Of a stretch of DNA of 64,000 nucleotides, positions 21,816-32,878 are shown in pieces. Origin of the DNA: Macrotis lagotis (lineage: Eukaryota; Chordata; Mammalia; Peramelemorphia; Peramelidae); NCBI RefSeq assembly GCF_037893015.1, contig NC_133665.1, positions 38,456,246-38,520,245 of the forward strand, read 5' to 3'. The notes beneath the pieces were generated by a model. The model searched no databases. It was not told the origin of the DNA and was given only the letters and a program-made list of their open reading frames with translations. Within the stretch, counting starts at the first letter, position 1. Each line of letters opens with the position of its first letter. The translations under genes were made by a program, and so were the position numbers.

Positions 21816-22429
21816 GGGTAATGGAGACCCCAAGGAAGAACTATCAGGCATTTATTCTTTCAGCTAGCCCCACCTCTGCTGAGTGCTCCATTTCTGATTT
21901 TTTGCCTTGCCTCTGATTTCTTCTTATTTTACAGGAGGAGATTTTGATCTTCAGAATGCCTTTGACCCTCCCTCTTCCCGCCTACTTAAAGACCTTGTCA
22001 CTCCCATTTCCTCCCTCTCTGTCAACATTAATCCCCCTCAAATGCTTCTTTTTCCTCTCTTCCCTTGCAATTTTTTTTTTTCAAGTTCTCCTAAACCAGA
22101 GATCATGCCCTGGAAAATGCAACCTTTTCAGCTCTAGAACTCCCACCTCAAGGACCTCACCTCTCTCCTGATTTATAAATGTCTTATTTAGTCTATTATA
22201 TCTAGGCAGCAGCTAGCCCCTTTTCTTTTTACTTCCATCAGGTACATTTTAGTCCCTTCTGTAATGCTCTAACTTCTTCGTTTCCCCCTTCCAGTCCTGG
22301 AGCAATAATCAATATGGTCACTGGAGAAAGTGTGTCCACCTACTTAGCTATGATTCTACTCAGCATCTTGTTCTGCTCAGCATTCCAAACCAGATTTCCC
22401 TCTCTGATCTTTTCTCTGCCATATGTGTT
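21816..22429. other. Unassigned, pyrimidine-rich
   Basis: A C/T-rich plus strand gives two overlapping frames (21907-22137, 21944-22171) through compositional lack of stops. No exon recognised. Confidence 0.4.
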
Positions 22430-22545
22430 ATCTCCTCCTATTCAAATAAAAACCACTTGAAGTTATGAAATGACTCTGCTTTTACAATTGTATCCCAGAA
22501 TTTAATATGGTGTTTGGCACATAGTCCTTAATAAAACTTTTTTCC
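22430..22545 (+). mobile_element. L2/L3 3' terminus
   Basis: TTGTATCCCAGAATTTAATA, GTGTTTGGCACATAGTCC and TTAATAAAACTTTT correspond to the final part of L2/L3 in sense. Confidence 0.55.
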
Positions 22546-22614
22546 CATTTGTTCAGATTTCAACCACTCACCTTGTCATTTTTTAGTGCTTTCCAGGGTC
22601 ACCAAAAAGAAAAA

Positions 22615-23020
22615 AAAGGATAGAGAAAGAACTGGAGGACATGTTTTATGAAAAGTGATTGAAGTTACTTACAGTTGTTTAGCCTGAATATGCAATTTTA
22701 TGGATTTTGATGGGAGATTATTCCATTTCTTTCCCCTCCTTATATAAAAGGGGAAAATAGAGTTTTTATTTGATCCCAAAGAGCAGAAATTAGGAACAAT
22801 GTGTAAAAAGCTCCAGAGGGGTACATTTCAGCTAAAATAAGGAGAAAATTCCTAGTAATTATAACTGTTTCAGAAGGGAATAGGCTATGCTGGAGATAAA
22901 GGGTTTCTCAGTACTGAAGGTCTTCAAGAGGAAGCTGTTTCTACACTTATGAAAGGGATTGTAGGTACTTGTTAGAATAAATGATCTCCATGATCTCTTC
23001 CAATTCCAAGCATGCAGTTG
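22615..23020 (+). mobile_element. L3/CR1 LINE 3' region
   Basis: In sense order: AAGAACTGGAGGACATG, AGTTGTTTAGCCTGAATAT, AAATTAGGAACAATGTG, GGAGAAAATTCCTAGTAATT, CAGAAGGGAATAGGCTATGC, GAAGGTCTTCAAGAGGAAGC and ATGATCTCTTCCAATTCCAA. This is the CR1-clade 3' part downstream of the ORF, 5'-truncated. A longer copy lies at 51990-52770. Confidence 0.7.
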
Positions 23021-23667
23021 CATGATTTTTTGCTTTCATCATTTCCAAATTTCTTATTTTTCCCCAGACATGATAGCTATGGGGTTTCAGGAGAAATGCC
23101 AATGAAATACTCCACTCAAGTAACTATTATTATTATGTGATTTGTACATTCTTCAATGATGGCTATACTAAGGGGAGAGTAATAGGTTTCTCCATGTTGA
23201 TTCCTTTTTCCCTCTTCTCCTTATCCCTTTTATACTACTATGCCTGGAAAGTAGAGTTGTGCCCCAAAATGGGGTTACACAAAGATTTCCATTGCTATTG
23301 GGCTATGTCTCAAAATTCTAATTGTGCTAAAGTCTCATTGAAAGACTTCAAGATTATATCCTAATGGTGTCTCACAGAGATCTTCTTTATCTTGCATTAT
23401 ATACTTTCAATCTGTGCCAGGAAAACTAAAGTGAATATCACTGTGGCTTACAAATTATTGTTCCATTCAGTTTTGAGCCCTATAATAATGTGGTGAGGTT
23501 GAAATTATTTCACTTATAATGGATTTTTAGATTCATGTGAGGACGTGAACCTGACTTAAATGGAACTGCTTATTAAATGTCCCCAAATGAACTTAATGTA
23601 TTTTCCGGTTTTTCCAGCATGCATTACTACTTTGACCTATTTCCTTTACTCAGGCTAGTTGGATAAC
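23021..23667. other. Unassigned
   Basis: No supported feature. The 75-codon frame at 23137-23364 lacks motifs. Confidence 0.35.
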
Positions 23668-23700
23668 ATATATATGTATGTATATGTGTATATATATATA

Positions 23701-23742
<42 letters not shown>
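23668..23742. repeat. (TA/TATG)n then (TG)n
   Basis: Mixed TATG/TA units (23668-23700) pass into almost pure TG (23701-23742). Confidence 0.95.
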
Positions 23743-23744
<2 letters not shown>

Positions 23745-24527
23745 AAATTTCCATTGTCAACCTGGAACTTATAATTAAATAGCAAATTGAAGATTATGCC
23801 ATGAAACATTTTTAAGGTTAGAAAAAAAATAACCTAGTCCCAAATTGGTACTGTGTCATCCAAGTCATCTTTAGGTCCAACAATTCCTTCTGACAGTTCA
23901 TCCTTATTAATCATCATCATCCCTAATTCCACCAAAAGAACTAAAGCAAATGCAACTCTTCTTTTTCATTTTTAATGGAGAAAAAATAAAGGAAACTAAG
24001 AACTCTGGGAAAAAAATAAAAATAAATTGCCCCCCTCAAATCAGTGTGATCTTTATATTCTATATCTCTGTAACTTCCTGCAATAGAACCTTCTTTTGTA
24101 GCAGAGTACTCTACAATTAAGAAAAACATACCAACACATTGGCAGTCCCTCACAATCTATACCAACACTACTACATTTCTGCTGAGAAAAGAGAAGTATA
24201 GTAATGATGAAGAGGGGTTCATCATCAGTCACTAAGACAGAGTTGGCTCTGGTGACTCCTGGTACTGCATTCTTTTGACCTATGGGAGTAGGTGGAATGG
24301 GGAAGAAAGACAGAAAAACAAGAGCCTCTAATGCTCCTTTCACTGCTTTATAATTTGATCTAATCCTTCTTAGAGGAGTAATGTTTTTTAGAGGCATTAG
24401 ACTTAAAAGCTTATTAACCAAAAAAAACTTTTTTAGATTGGTGAGTTCACTGATACTTGATGCTACTCTACTGCTGATTCTGACAAGTATCCTAGGAGCT
24501 CTAAAAATTTCTGTTCCCTTTACATTT
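23743..24527. other. Unassigned, holding a 165-codon minus-strand frame
   Basis: The frame at 24053-24550 (minus) is the longest not made of simple repeat. Its first few codons lie in the adjacent SINE tail. I recognise no domain, signal peptide or membrane segment, and splice or polyadenylation context is not apparent. Most likely chance. Confidence 0.35.
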
Positions 24528-24740
24528 GTTGCCTGACATTTTTCAGTCATAACTGATTCTTCATGACCTCATTTGGAATTTTCTTGGCAAATGTACTGTA
24601 AGGGTTTCCCTTTCTTTCTCCAGCTCATTTTATAAATGAGGAAACAGAGGTAGACAGGGTTATTATCTGAGGTTGGATTTGAAATCAGCTTTTCCAAACT
24701 CCAGGCCCAGTGTTCTATCCCTTATGCTATCTCACTACCT
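24528..24740 (-). mobile_element. RTE-tailed SINE (MAR1-like) with internal deletion
   Basis: TTTTTCAGTCATAACTGATT, CATGACCTCATTTGGAATTT, TCTTTCTCCAGCTCATTTTA and GATGAGGAAACAGAGGTAGA, then a jump from ACAGGGTTATTATC to GAGGTTGGATTTGAAATC. The CTTGCCCAAGG-CACACAG core is missing. The head is degenerate. Confidence 0.8.
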
Positions 24741-25693
24741 TCATTTGCATTAGCTATATCAAAAAATCAAGACCAGCCTAGGAATTTGGTGTATTTCTGA
24801 ACACTGAAGCAAAGAGGTATCTACCAGATTGGCAATAAATGTTACCACGATTCTTATAAGGATTGATTTCATTTTCCTGGAAGCACTTGGCCCATTCAGA
24901 GTCACTGAAGCATCCTTGACAAAATGGTACCCACACTTAAGTCCATCTGAATGTCAGAGCCAGTTAAGGCCCCTTCATGAAATTTGGGATAGACCAACTG
25001 TTAGCTGTCATAAGAGTTCCTTGGCATCAGTTTTCATCTACAGATTCCTAAATCAGATTTCAGGTTAAACTAACATAAGGCTGCTTAGTCTTGCAGCATT
25101 TATCCTCTTCCCCAAATATCAGTTCCATTCAATGGCATGGTTAAATTTCTGTTGATGTCAACTGCCCTACTTTCTTAGCCAAGGAATATTGGTTGTAGAA
25201 TCTGTTACTGACTAGCTCAGACTGGAAACAGGGACTTCACATAATGAATTGAATTCTTCCTTTTCTCACTTCCATGAGAGCAAAGATGTCAGGGTAAATT
25301 ACTTATATTACCATAAGACTTGGAAGATTTACAGTGCTTAGGTAAAGAGTTGAAGGACAGTGTGAATGCTTCCTTGTCAAGCTTATTGGGGCTTAGATGG
25401 AGACGAAAGCTAAATTTTGAGAAATTTCTTTCCATGAAACAATATAATTATTTCTAAATACTTTTACTGTGTGGGAAACACAGTTGTGGAGTTCAAGACT
25501 GATGTAAATTTTGTTAGGACAGTACTTCCCTTGGGGTACTCTGATTTTCTAAGAGTAGATTCCCTGATCAACCAGTCATGAGATTATCCTTAGGCTATAC
25601 CATTCCAGATGGGCAGAGAAGCCATTCTCCTTCTTAACAATTCTTCCAATATTCTATAAAACTTCTTGGAAAATACATCTAAAGGTCTGGTTT

Positions 25694-25710
25694 GGGCAGT
25701 AGAGGGCACT
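25694..25710 (+). promoter_or_regulatory. CTCF-like core motif
   Basis: GGGCAGTAGAGGGCACT fits the CTCF core (CCAGCAGAGGGCGCT-like). From the upstream TGG onward three positions differ from my consensus, and the AGAGGGC block is intact. It lies outside recognised repeats. A sequence match alone does not show occupancy. Confidence 0.45.
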
Positions 25711-26588
25711 CCCAAGCTTAAAACACCAAATGGAATAACTTAAATTACCAAGAAACCACAGAGATGAATTTCTCAGGGAAAAAACTGGGAGTACAGGGCA
25801 TGGGAAGGGGGAACTCATTCTAAAGTGTATTTACAATGCAGTTCCTTCTTATGCTGTTATGTACCTCAACTTTTTTCCCCTTCAAAGTGAACTTTCAAAA
25901 TGTTCCCTGATCTTTAAAGTTTTAACACAGAGTTCAAAGTGTGGTCCTACAATCCATGTACACAAGTAGTAAATAAGTCATTGACCCCTTCCTATCATAT
26001 AATCACTGAAATAGAAAGGGGTTTCATTTCTAACATTCTTGATTTGACCATTTAACTGCATGTGTGGTTTAACTGCTTGCTATATGGATAGTACTACCCA
26101 TCCTTGGAGTTGAAAACTAAATGAAAGGTGGGGATACCTTAGTCTTCATTTCAATAAAAATTACAGAGAGGTAACCAAGTTGGAGGTAAGAGGAAAATGA
26201 GCATTAGAATAAAACATAATGTTAACTCAGAGAAAGATTCCCCAGAAGGAACATTTGTTCAAAATTGCAGTGATTTTGCCCAATTTATTGTGAGAAAATT
26301 GCAGAAAGATGATTGTTCAGTTGCCAATCATTCCTCTGTGGCCATGCTGTTTTAAATAGATGCTGAAAGCCTTTTTTTCCCCTACCATTTGCCCTTGCTA
26401 GAAATGTCAATGCAAAAATTGACTTCAGGAGGAAGCTCTGGATAATGTTGTGTTGGGTTTTTTTTTTTACTTAAATGCTTCCTGGGTATATTTTTAATGC
26501 TGGTCTCTCACCACAAACCTGTTAAGAAAAGATTTTCTAATATATGTTGTGTGTAAAGAAATTTTTATAGGTCAATAAATTATCCCAT

Positions 26589-26639
26589 GGGGGTTTTGGG
26601 GGGGAGGGGGTTAAGAAATATTGAACGTCCCCCCCCCAC
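26589..26639. other. G-tract and C-tract pair (G4 or hairpin)
   Basis: G5-TTTT-G7-A-G5 on plus is followed about 20 bases later by a nine-C run. The G runs meet a loose quadruplex rule (the G7 supplies two tracts), or can pair with the C run as a hairpin. No repeat family explains it. Confidence 0.55.
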
Positions 26640-26834
26640 TTCATTCTCTTGTGCTTAGATTGGCATACTTTAAGTTTGTATGAAAAAAATATTGGTGTAG
26701 TTGTGAGTATAAAGTAGGACCAAAAACCTTGAATACATAGATCAGAGTCTGTCATTCTAAAGTATTTAGGCCAGCACGCCACACTAGATCCCTAGCTCTG
26801 CTTAGGCTATCAGCAGTCATGGAGGGTTCGAAGG

Positions 26835-27050
26835 ATCACACATCCAGAGTTACAATGAGTCTCAAAGGCCATCAAAACGAACTCTCCCTCCTTTTACAGA
26901 TGAGGAAACTGAGACTGGGGAGACGAGGGGGGAGTGGGAGTTAAATGATTTTCCAAGGATCATACTTAGCTAAGCCTTATCCAAGGTATGATTTGAATTT
27001 AGGTCTTCCTGACTCCAAGCTAACACTACCAGACTCAACAATGACTATAT
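26835..27050 (-). mobile_element. MIR-type SINE
   Basis: CTTTTACAGATGAGGAAACT, GAGACTGGGGAGACG, AATGATTTTCCAAGGATCAT and TTGAATTTAGGTCTTCCTGA, CTCCAAGC follow the minus-strand order. Confidence 0.75.
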
Positions 27051-27892
27051 ATTGTCATCTCCATGAATATCTCCAACCATTTTACTACTTTTCCACACTG
27101 AGCCCTGTTCTACCTTCAGTTCAGAGAGGCACAAAAGAAGAGAGAATGTACTAATTGCTATTAGGGGATGATGTCCTAGAAATCCCTGGACCTCACTTCC
27201 TATTACCCCTATCAAGCAACAATACATGCCACTGCCTGGTAGAATCTGTGAATAAGAGGTATGATTAAAATGGATACATTTATTCTTTTGAAAAAGAGGA
27301 TGGACTCCTAGGATTAAGTAGGACCTGTAGTATACTGATGGAGTCCTAAATGAACTCTGGGGCTTTCAGGTATTTCAGAATTATTATCTAGAATTGCAAT
27401 AACCTATAATTCAATAAATGCTTATTAAATGCCCATTACATTGAAAATAGAAAGAGGAAATGTGACATTTTCAAAAATGGAAAACCAGTAACACTTTCTA
27501 GCCAGCTGCAGAAAAGAATGTCTAGGTTCTTGGTATTGGGGGTGGGTAACAAACTGTAGTTAAACTGCTGCTTCATTTGGAAAGATTTCAGTCTTTGGCT
27601 ACTTACAAAGGAAAGAAAACAATGGCCTACTCAGCAACTCATAAGAGAAAGAAAGGAAGGGAGGAAGAAAAGAAGGAAGGAAGAGAAAATAGTGAATAAA
27701 ACATCTAATCACTAGTTTTAGAAACAAGAATACAGAGGAATTAAAGAAGACATTTTTATTACTGTTCTCATTTGAGAGCATAGCTCTGGACCTTACCTGA
27801 TATATCCTGGGGGCCCGTGCAAATCAACACCAGTTTTATTCTTCCCTTTTAATTACCATATGAGCTTTTGATTTTTCTCTTATCACATATCT
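27051..27892. other. Unassigned, with a purine tract
   Basis: 27644-27690 is GAAA/GGAA-rich low-complexity sequence. A small antisense L2/L3 terminus (AATTCAATAAATGCTTATTA) lies near 27408. Nothing else recognised. Confidence 0.45.
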
Positions 27893-28141
27893 TATTGTTC
27901 AGTCATTTCAGTTGTATCTTAACTTTGTATGTTTCATGTTTCTTAACTTATCTTTCTTAGCAAAGATATTAGTTGGATTTGCCATTTTCTTCTCCATCTC
28001 CTTTTACAGATGAGGAAACTGAGACAAATAGGGTTAAGTGACTTGCCCAGGGTCACAAGTGTCTGAGGCCAGATTTGAACTCAGGAAGATGAGTCTTCCT
28101 AACCTTAGACCTATATCTATGCACCACCTAGCCACATATCT
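27884..28141 (-). mobile_element. RTE-tailed SINE (MAR1-like) with perfect 9-bp TSD
   Basis: The SINE is 27893-28132: TATTGTTCAGTCATTTCAGT, GCCATTTTCTTCTCCATCTC, GATGAGGAAACTGAGACAAA, GTTAAGTGACTTGCCCAGGG and CAGATTTGAACTCAGGAAG, to CACCACCTAGC. CACATATCT at 27884-27892 and 28133-28141 is an exact duplication. Confidence 0.92.
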
Positions 28142-29114
28142 AGGTTTCCATTAATTCATAGAAGTAAGCTGAGCAGTATTCTTTTAGATTTGTTTGTGCT
28201 TGAAAGATTATGCTCTTTTTAGTTTGAGATTCAAGATAGCCAAACATCTACTGATTAGCATTTCTTTGAATATATAGATCATCTGGCAATTCCTGGCTCT
28301 TCTAGAAGGAATTTGAAAGTCATATTTCCTGAGAAATCGGATATGACCTTGGCTGAAAATATTATGTGTGCCTCTTAAGTCTAAGGGTTCAAAGTTAAAT
28401 TTGGGTTTTATAATTTAAAAATTCCTCCAAAATACCCAAACCAAGGTGATAGTTCCAAGTGATTTTCCCAGTACTTAGTTGAAGCTCAAGAAGAATCAAA
28501 CTACAGTGATGGCACCTAGAAAATAAACTAACCAAGCAATTCAGAAGAGTCACAATGTTCATAGTAGAATGTCTGAATAGGAGAAAAGTAGTCTAGCAAC
28601 AGGTGAAAGATGGAAATTTGGATAGATGGTCTTGCTGGAAGTTTTAGGGTTTCCATCATTGGGTCTGGGATTCAGATGCAATATTCTACTCCTTGTGAAG
28701 TCTGGGGAAATAATGTAGCTGCCCCCTTGTGCCCTTAGGTCAACCCCCCAATGCAAAAAGTTTTATATCATGAGTATGACTGGGATTGAGAAGAATGAAA
28801 TACTGATGTAATTTTATTATTAATTAAATATCTATAAAACAAATAGACTTTAGAATTCTAAGCCCCAACAGATGGTTAAATAAAATATTCAACAAAATAA
28901 GATTCCGGCATACCAAAACAATTTGGAAAATTGCTTGGAGTTTTGGTCTTTCCTGTAGTCATTAATTTATCAAAATTTAATGAAAATAGATTTCCTTACA
29001 TTCTGCCAGACTTTTTAGGGTGTGCAGAGCAGGTATGTGTGCAGGAAGAAGGGCAGGGAGCTGTAGAGGATAATGTTCAGTTTTCTGATTTCCTATGACT
29101 TTGTTAAAAAAAGT
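28142..29114. other. Unassigned, possible old LTR
   Basis: 28140-28800 has a texture I associate with marsupial ERV LTRs, but I could not place terminal TG..CA or a short TSD. Treated as unknown. No coding frame of note. Confidence 0.3.
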
Positions 29115-29215
29115 AATCTCTAAGTCATAGGATCAGTTCTTAGATTTGGAAGGTGATTCTGAGATCATCATCTTAACCCTCTAATCTAACAGAGGTAAAT
29201 GAGTTTTACCAGAAG
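29115..29215 (-). mobile_element. MIR/L3-type fragment
   Basis: AGTCATAGGATCAGTTCTTA, GATTTGGAAGGTGATTCTG and ATCTTAACCCTCTAATC are the antisense L3-like end of a MIR-type repeat. Confidence 0.5.
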
Positions 29216-29673
29216 CAGAGATATTTCTTTCTCTTTATATTTCACATATGCTATTCAGAAACCTCTGGGCTTCCCAGAATTTCTAGATAAAGAATTCCAG
29301 GCATCTCAGAAACCATTTTCCAATACTGACAGTTCCTCTTAAAAATTGTGACACAGCATGTTTCCAGGGCTCAGATTTTTATGTAAAAAAATAGAATCAT
29401 AATAAATATACAATATTAAGGATGATATTTCCTTTTCTAAGGATTTTGCAGGTTGCAGAGCATATACATATCTACCATGTAGGTAGGAAATTGCCTTGGT
29501 AAACACTTAAAAGGGGGGAAAAGCTAAGTTTTGCAGTTATATTTGTCCCTCTATTTTCCTATATTTGGCAAAATAGTTTGTAGTTTCAATATGTCTATGC
29601 AAATAGTTTATTTCATTGAATAGAATGGAACAAAGACTTTCAGATTGAAATTGAGCCATGATCTGTAGGGATA

Positions 29674-29676
<3 letters not shown>
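29216..29676. other. Unassigned
   Basis: No feature recognised. Confidence 0.3.

Positions 29677-29715
<39 letters not shown>
29677..29715. repeat. (GA)n microsatellite
   Basis: About 39 bp of uninterrupted GA. Confidence 0.95.
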
Positions 29716-29716
<1 letters not shown>

Positions 29717-30549
29717 CAAGATGAGATTCCTTGATGTTACAGAAGTTACATCTGACCTCCCCATTTTAATCCTTTATATTCAGTTATGTCTTCCTGGCTA
29801 CATTAGTGGTCATCATTTGTTGAATTTGAACCTCTTATTATTTTCTTTAAAGTAAAACCATAGATAGCTACATTTCCTCATTTAGTAAATTTTTATTCCA
29901 TATATTTGAATAATCAGATTATATTACTAATTATTCAAATTATTATGCAATATTTTGTTGAAATTTACTGGAAATCATCAAGATCAGGCTTTTTTTAGTC
30001 TCTTATCAAGCCTTCAGTATCATCAATTCTTATTCTTCCCTTTCTTTTTTTTTAATGTTATCCCTTCTATTTGTTAACAGTTTGCCTTCAGGAATTATCA
30101 TTCTTGTCAATCTAGTTAAGTTTGGCAGGACTCATCACCATGAGATGTACTTCTAAGTGGTCTGTTTCTTTTTTAGTCACCATGAAATGAATAAAAATAG
30201 GAAAGGACCCTCTTTGATGCTGGGATGTCAGAAAAGGGAGTCAAGGCTGCTATAGATTTTTAGAGAATAAGGTTACTCTTTCTTTTTCCTTTGGTTGTAT
30301 GTGGAAACCTATTGCAATTTCATTCAACTTGGGAAAAAAAATGCTTTATATCAGAGACTCTTAATTTGCATCAGATCTTTAAAAATATGTATATTTTGAT
30401 TACAGTATCAACATCATTGGTTTACTGTATAATCCCATGTATTTTTATGCATTTAGTCACATAATTCTGAGAATTATATCATGTAATATGTGTTATGTGT
30501 ACATACATATGTATATGTAAAATAAAAAAGTAATATGGTAGAAGCAATA
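29716..30549. other. Unassigned AT-rich DNA
   Basis: No exon, RNA or repeat family was recognised. TATG-rich sequence lies near 30490-30520. Confidence 0.35.
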
Positions 30550-30960
30550 ACTGGGGAACTTAGGAACCTATGGAAAGAGATGGTACCAGAGATGAGCCTT
30601 GAAAAATGAGCTTAAGAGTTAGCAACAGATAGTGACAAGGAGGGAAGCATTTCAGGCATTGAGGACAGCCTGTGTAAGACATCCTGGAGGAAGATAGAAT
30701 GCTATATCCCAGAATAGAAAGTAGGCCAGTTTTACTGGAACAAAGAGTGCATGAGGGAAAGTAATGGTACCTGAGCTGACCCCTGAAAGAAAGATAAGGA
30801 TTCAGAGAGGTGACAATTAGAAGGGAATTCATTCCAAGGATAGGGGATATCATGAATAGATACCCAGGGGAAGGAGATAGAATGTCAAGTTTGGGAAATT
30901 GTCAGTCCAGTTTTAGTGGAACAGAGTACATAAATGGAACTGATGAAACAAGTCTAGAAC
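30550..30960 (-). mobile_element. L2-type LINE fragment, tandemly duplicated
   Basis: Two successive copies of the same antisense L2/L3 segment, 30582-30765 and 30766 to about 30950, both begin GGTACC. Shared landmarks in order are GAGCCTTGAAAAATGAG / GACCCCTGAAAGAAAGA, a 'cattccaggcat'-like block, GATAGAATG, and CAGTTTTACTGGAACAAAGA / CAGTTTTAGTGGAACAGAGT. Unit length is 184 bp. Confidence 0.75.
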
Positions 30961-31171
30961 GGAGTGATCTTTTGTCCTCCCATCATCCTAGTTTTCCTCC
31001 TTGGGAAATGCTTAAACATTTCATTCAATTGAAATCTGATCAAAGCAGCATATAATGGGAAATATCACAACCCTTGCCTTGGACAATATGTCCCTCTACT
31101 CAGTTTTGAACTTTTTTTTTTGCTTACCATGTAATTGCTGACATTTATAAAACATTTCCAAGTTTACAGAC

Positions 31172-31178
<7 letters not shown>

Positions 31179-31214
<36 letters not shown>
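31179..31214. repeat. (GT)18 microsatellite
   Basis: Uninterrupted GT units, preceded by a short MIR-like string (ACATTTATAAAACATTTCCA). Confidence 0.95.
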
Positions 31215-31216
<2 letters not shown>

Positions 31217-31566
31217 TTCTGTTATCTGATGGCACACGGTGGGCCTGTATTGAGCTTCTTATCTTCTAGCATCCTTTCATTATTTTCACATACACTTTTC
31301 CTTATCCATATTTCTTCATTTATTTGTGATTTTTTTTCAACTCCAATGAAGAACTTTATTTATGCCTATAAAATTTCATCTTACATATTAGTTCGTTTGT
31401 AGTACCTCATTCTGCCTAGTTGAAAACTGTTTAGGTGCTAACTCATTTAGGTAGCTATCTTTCCCACTTTTGTGTCATTTAAGTTATCCATGTCTTTTTA
31501 CAAGCCACATATAAATGTTAAACAATCACAGAACCAAGGACAAGTCAAGTCTAGAAGCAATCATTA
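31215..31566. other. Unassigned
   Basis: No feature recognised. Confidence 0.3.
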
Positions 31567-31720
31567 GTAGTGCTTAGAAATACTAGGTGCCAGGAACTGG
31601 TAATATAAATAAATACAATTTAAAAAGAAAGACAGTCTTTGACCTCAAGGAGCTTGTATTCTAACAAAAAAAGACACTGAGAAGCAAGGGAACATATGGC
31701 AGTAAAATTCAGAGTATTAG
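31567..31720 (-). mobile_element. L2/L3 3' end
   Basis: GTGCTTAGAAATACTAGGTG, CCAGGAACTGGTAATATAAA, TGACCTCAAGGAGCTTGTAT and TCTAACAAAA follow the antisense 3' end order. Confidence 0.75.
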
Positions 31721-31949
31721 GAGTGGAGTTGCAAAAGGAGTGAAAGAGGACTGAATCAGACACTTCCTCAAAAAGGGAAATTACAGTAGGAACTCACCAA
31801 TGATTTCATAAGGAGGAAGGGAGAAGGGTAAGGACTTTGGCGTCTTTCAGAATTAGAAGGCTAAAGGGATAGGGGGACAGCTCCTAAGGAACCCTGCACC
31901 AGAGACCTCCCTCCATAATGATCCATCTGGATGTGTCTATTCAACAGTT

Positions 31950-32045
31950 TTCAAATCCATCAATTACCCAACACCTGTCCATCTTTTTTCCACAAAAGAT
32001 AGTATTAGAAAACACTGTCAAATGCTTTTATAAAATCTAGGAATG
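31950..32045 (-). mobile_element. CR1/L3-like LINE fragment with RT motif
   Basis: The minus strand at 32008-32040 reads L-D-F-I-K-A-F-D-S-V-F, matching the reverse-transcriptase motif D-F-S-K-A-F-D-T-V of CR1-clade LINEs. The flanks are too decayed for a frame. L1 (D-A-E-K-A-F-D) fits less well. Confidence 0.6.
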
Positions 32046-32469
32046 TTATAAATATAGCATTCAATGGGAAGACTCTCATAGGGGATAAAAGCAAAAAGAA
32101 AGTACTGAAAAATGTGTTTCAGGATCAGGGACTAAAGGAAACCCAACTTTTGTGGATACCAAGAAATCTCATAAACATACACCATTTTTCTTCAAAAGAA
32201 ATCAAATATTTTGTATATATAATATATAAATATTATTTTATTTTAAACACACAAACTAATTTTACAGAAAGATGAGAGATGGATACTGGTGTTCACAATC
32301 AGGGACTGTTTTCAGGCAGATAATTACCAGCAAAGGCCTAAATCAGTAACAAGTTAGAAGAAAGGATAAAACTGAGAAAAACACATTATATGTGGTTATA
32401 GTGATATTAACTAGTCTAAGATTTTTAACTTGGAAAAATGATGGAAAGTGGAAGAAAAAAGGCATTGAT
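32046..32469. other. Unassigned AT-rich DNA
   Basis: No supported feature. 32215-32250 is TA-rich. Confidence 0.3.
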
Positions 32470-32625
32470 TCTCCTACTGATTTTTTTTTCAAAGCAATGG
32501 GGTTAAGTGGCTTGCCCAAGGCCACACAGCTAGGTAATTATTAAGTGTCTGAGATCAGATTTGAACTACTGACTCCAGGTCAGTGGTCTATCCACTGCGC
32601 CACCAAGCTGCCCCTCTACTACTGA
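32470..32625 (-). mobile_element. Short marsupial SINE with 11-bp TSD
   Basis: The SINE is 32481-32614: CAAAGCAATGGGGTTAAGTG, GCTTGCCCAAGGCCACACAG, AATTATTAAGTGTCTGAGAT and CAGTGGTCTATCCACTGC, to CCAAGCTGCCCC. TCTCCTACTGA (32470-32480) and TCTACTACTGA (32615-32625) flank it. A few bases around the B box (TTTGAACTACTGACTCC) are lost. Confidence 0.92.
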
Positions 32626-32754
32626 GTTTTTTAGAGAAATTTATCTGATGTTATAGTGAGAAGGCCAAAAAAGACCTTGAAACTGTTTCAATCAACAAAC
32701 ATTGATCTCCATGCCAACTATAAAGATAAAACAATAAAGAGTTCCACCAATTTG

Positions 32755-32776
32755 TGTATGTCTGTGTATATGTGTG

Positions 32777-32826
<50 letters not shown>

Positions 32827-32878
32827 TATATGTATATGTGTATATACATACACACACACACACACACATATATATAAT
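32755..32878. repeat. (TG)n-(TA/TATG)n-(CA)n compound repeat
   Basis: TG at 32787-32817, TA/TATG in the centre, and CA at 32851-32868. The arms are complementary, so the tract is a long imperfect palindrome. Four open frames reported across it are repeat-encoded. Confidence 0.95.

Larger units (their letters stand above)
24741..26834. other. Long stretch without recognised repeats
   Basis: About 2 kb with no exon, RNA gene or repeat family. It holds the CTCF-like motif at 25694 and G/C tracts at 26589-26639. An old LTR could hide here; a profile search would decide. Confidence 0.4.

Noticed and set aside
28142..28800. ERV long terminal repeat
   Set aside because: Texture only. No defined ends, target duplication, primer-binding site or polyadenylation layout could be shown.
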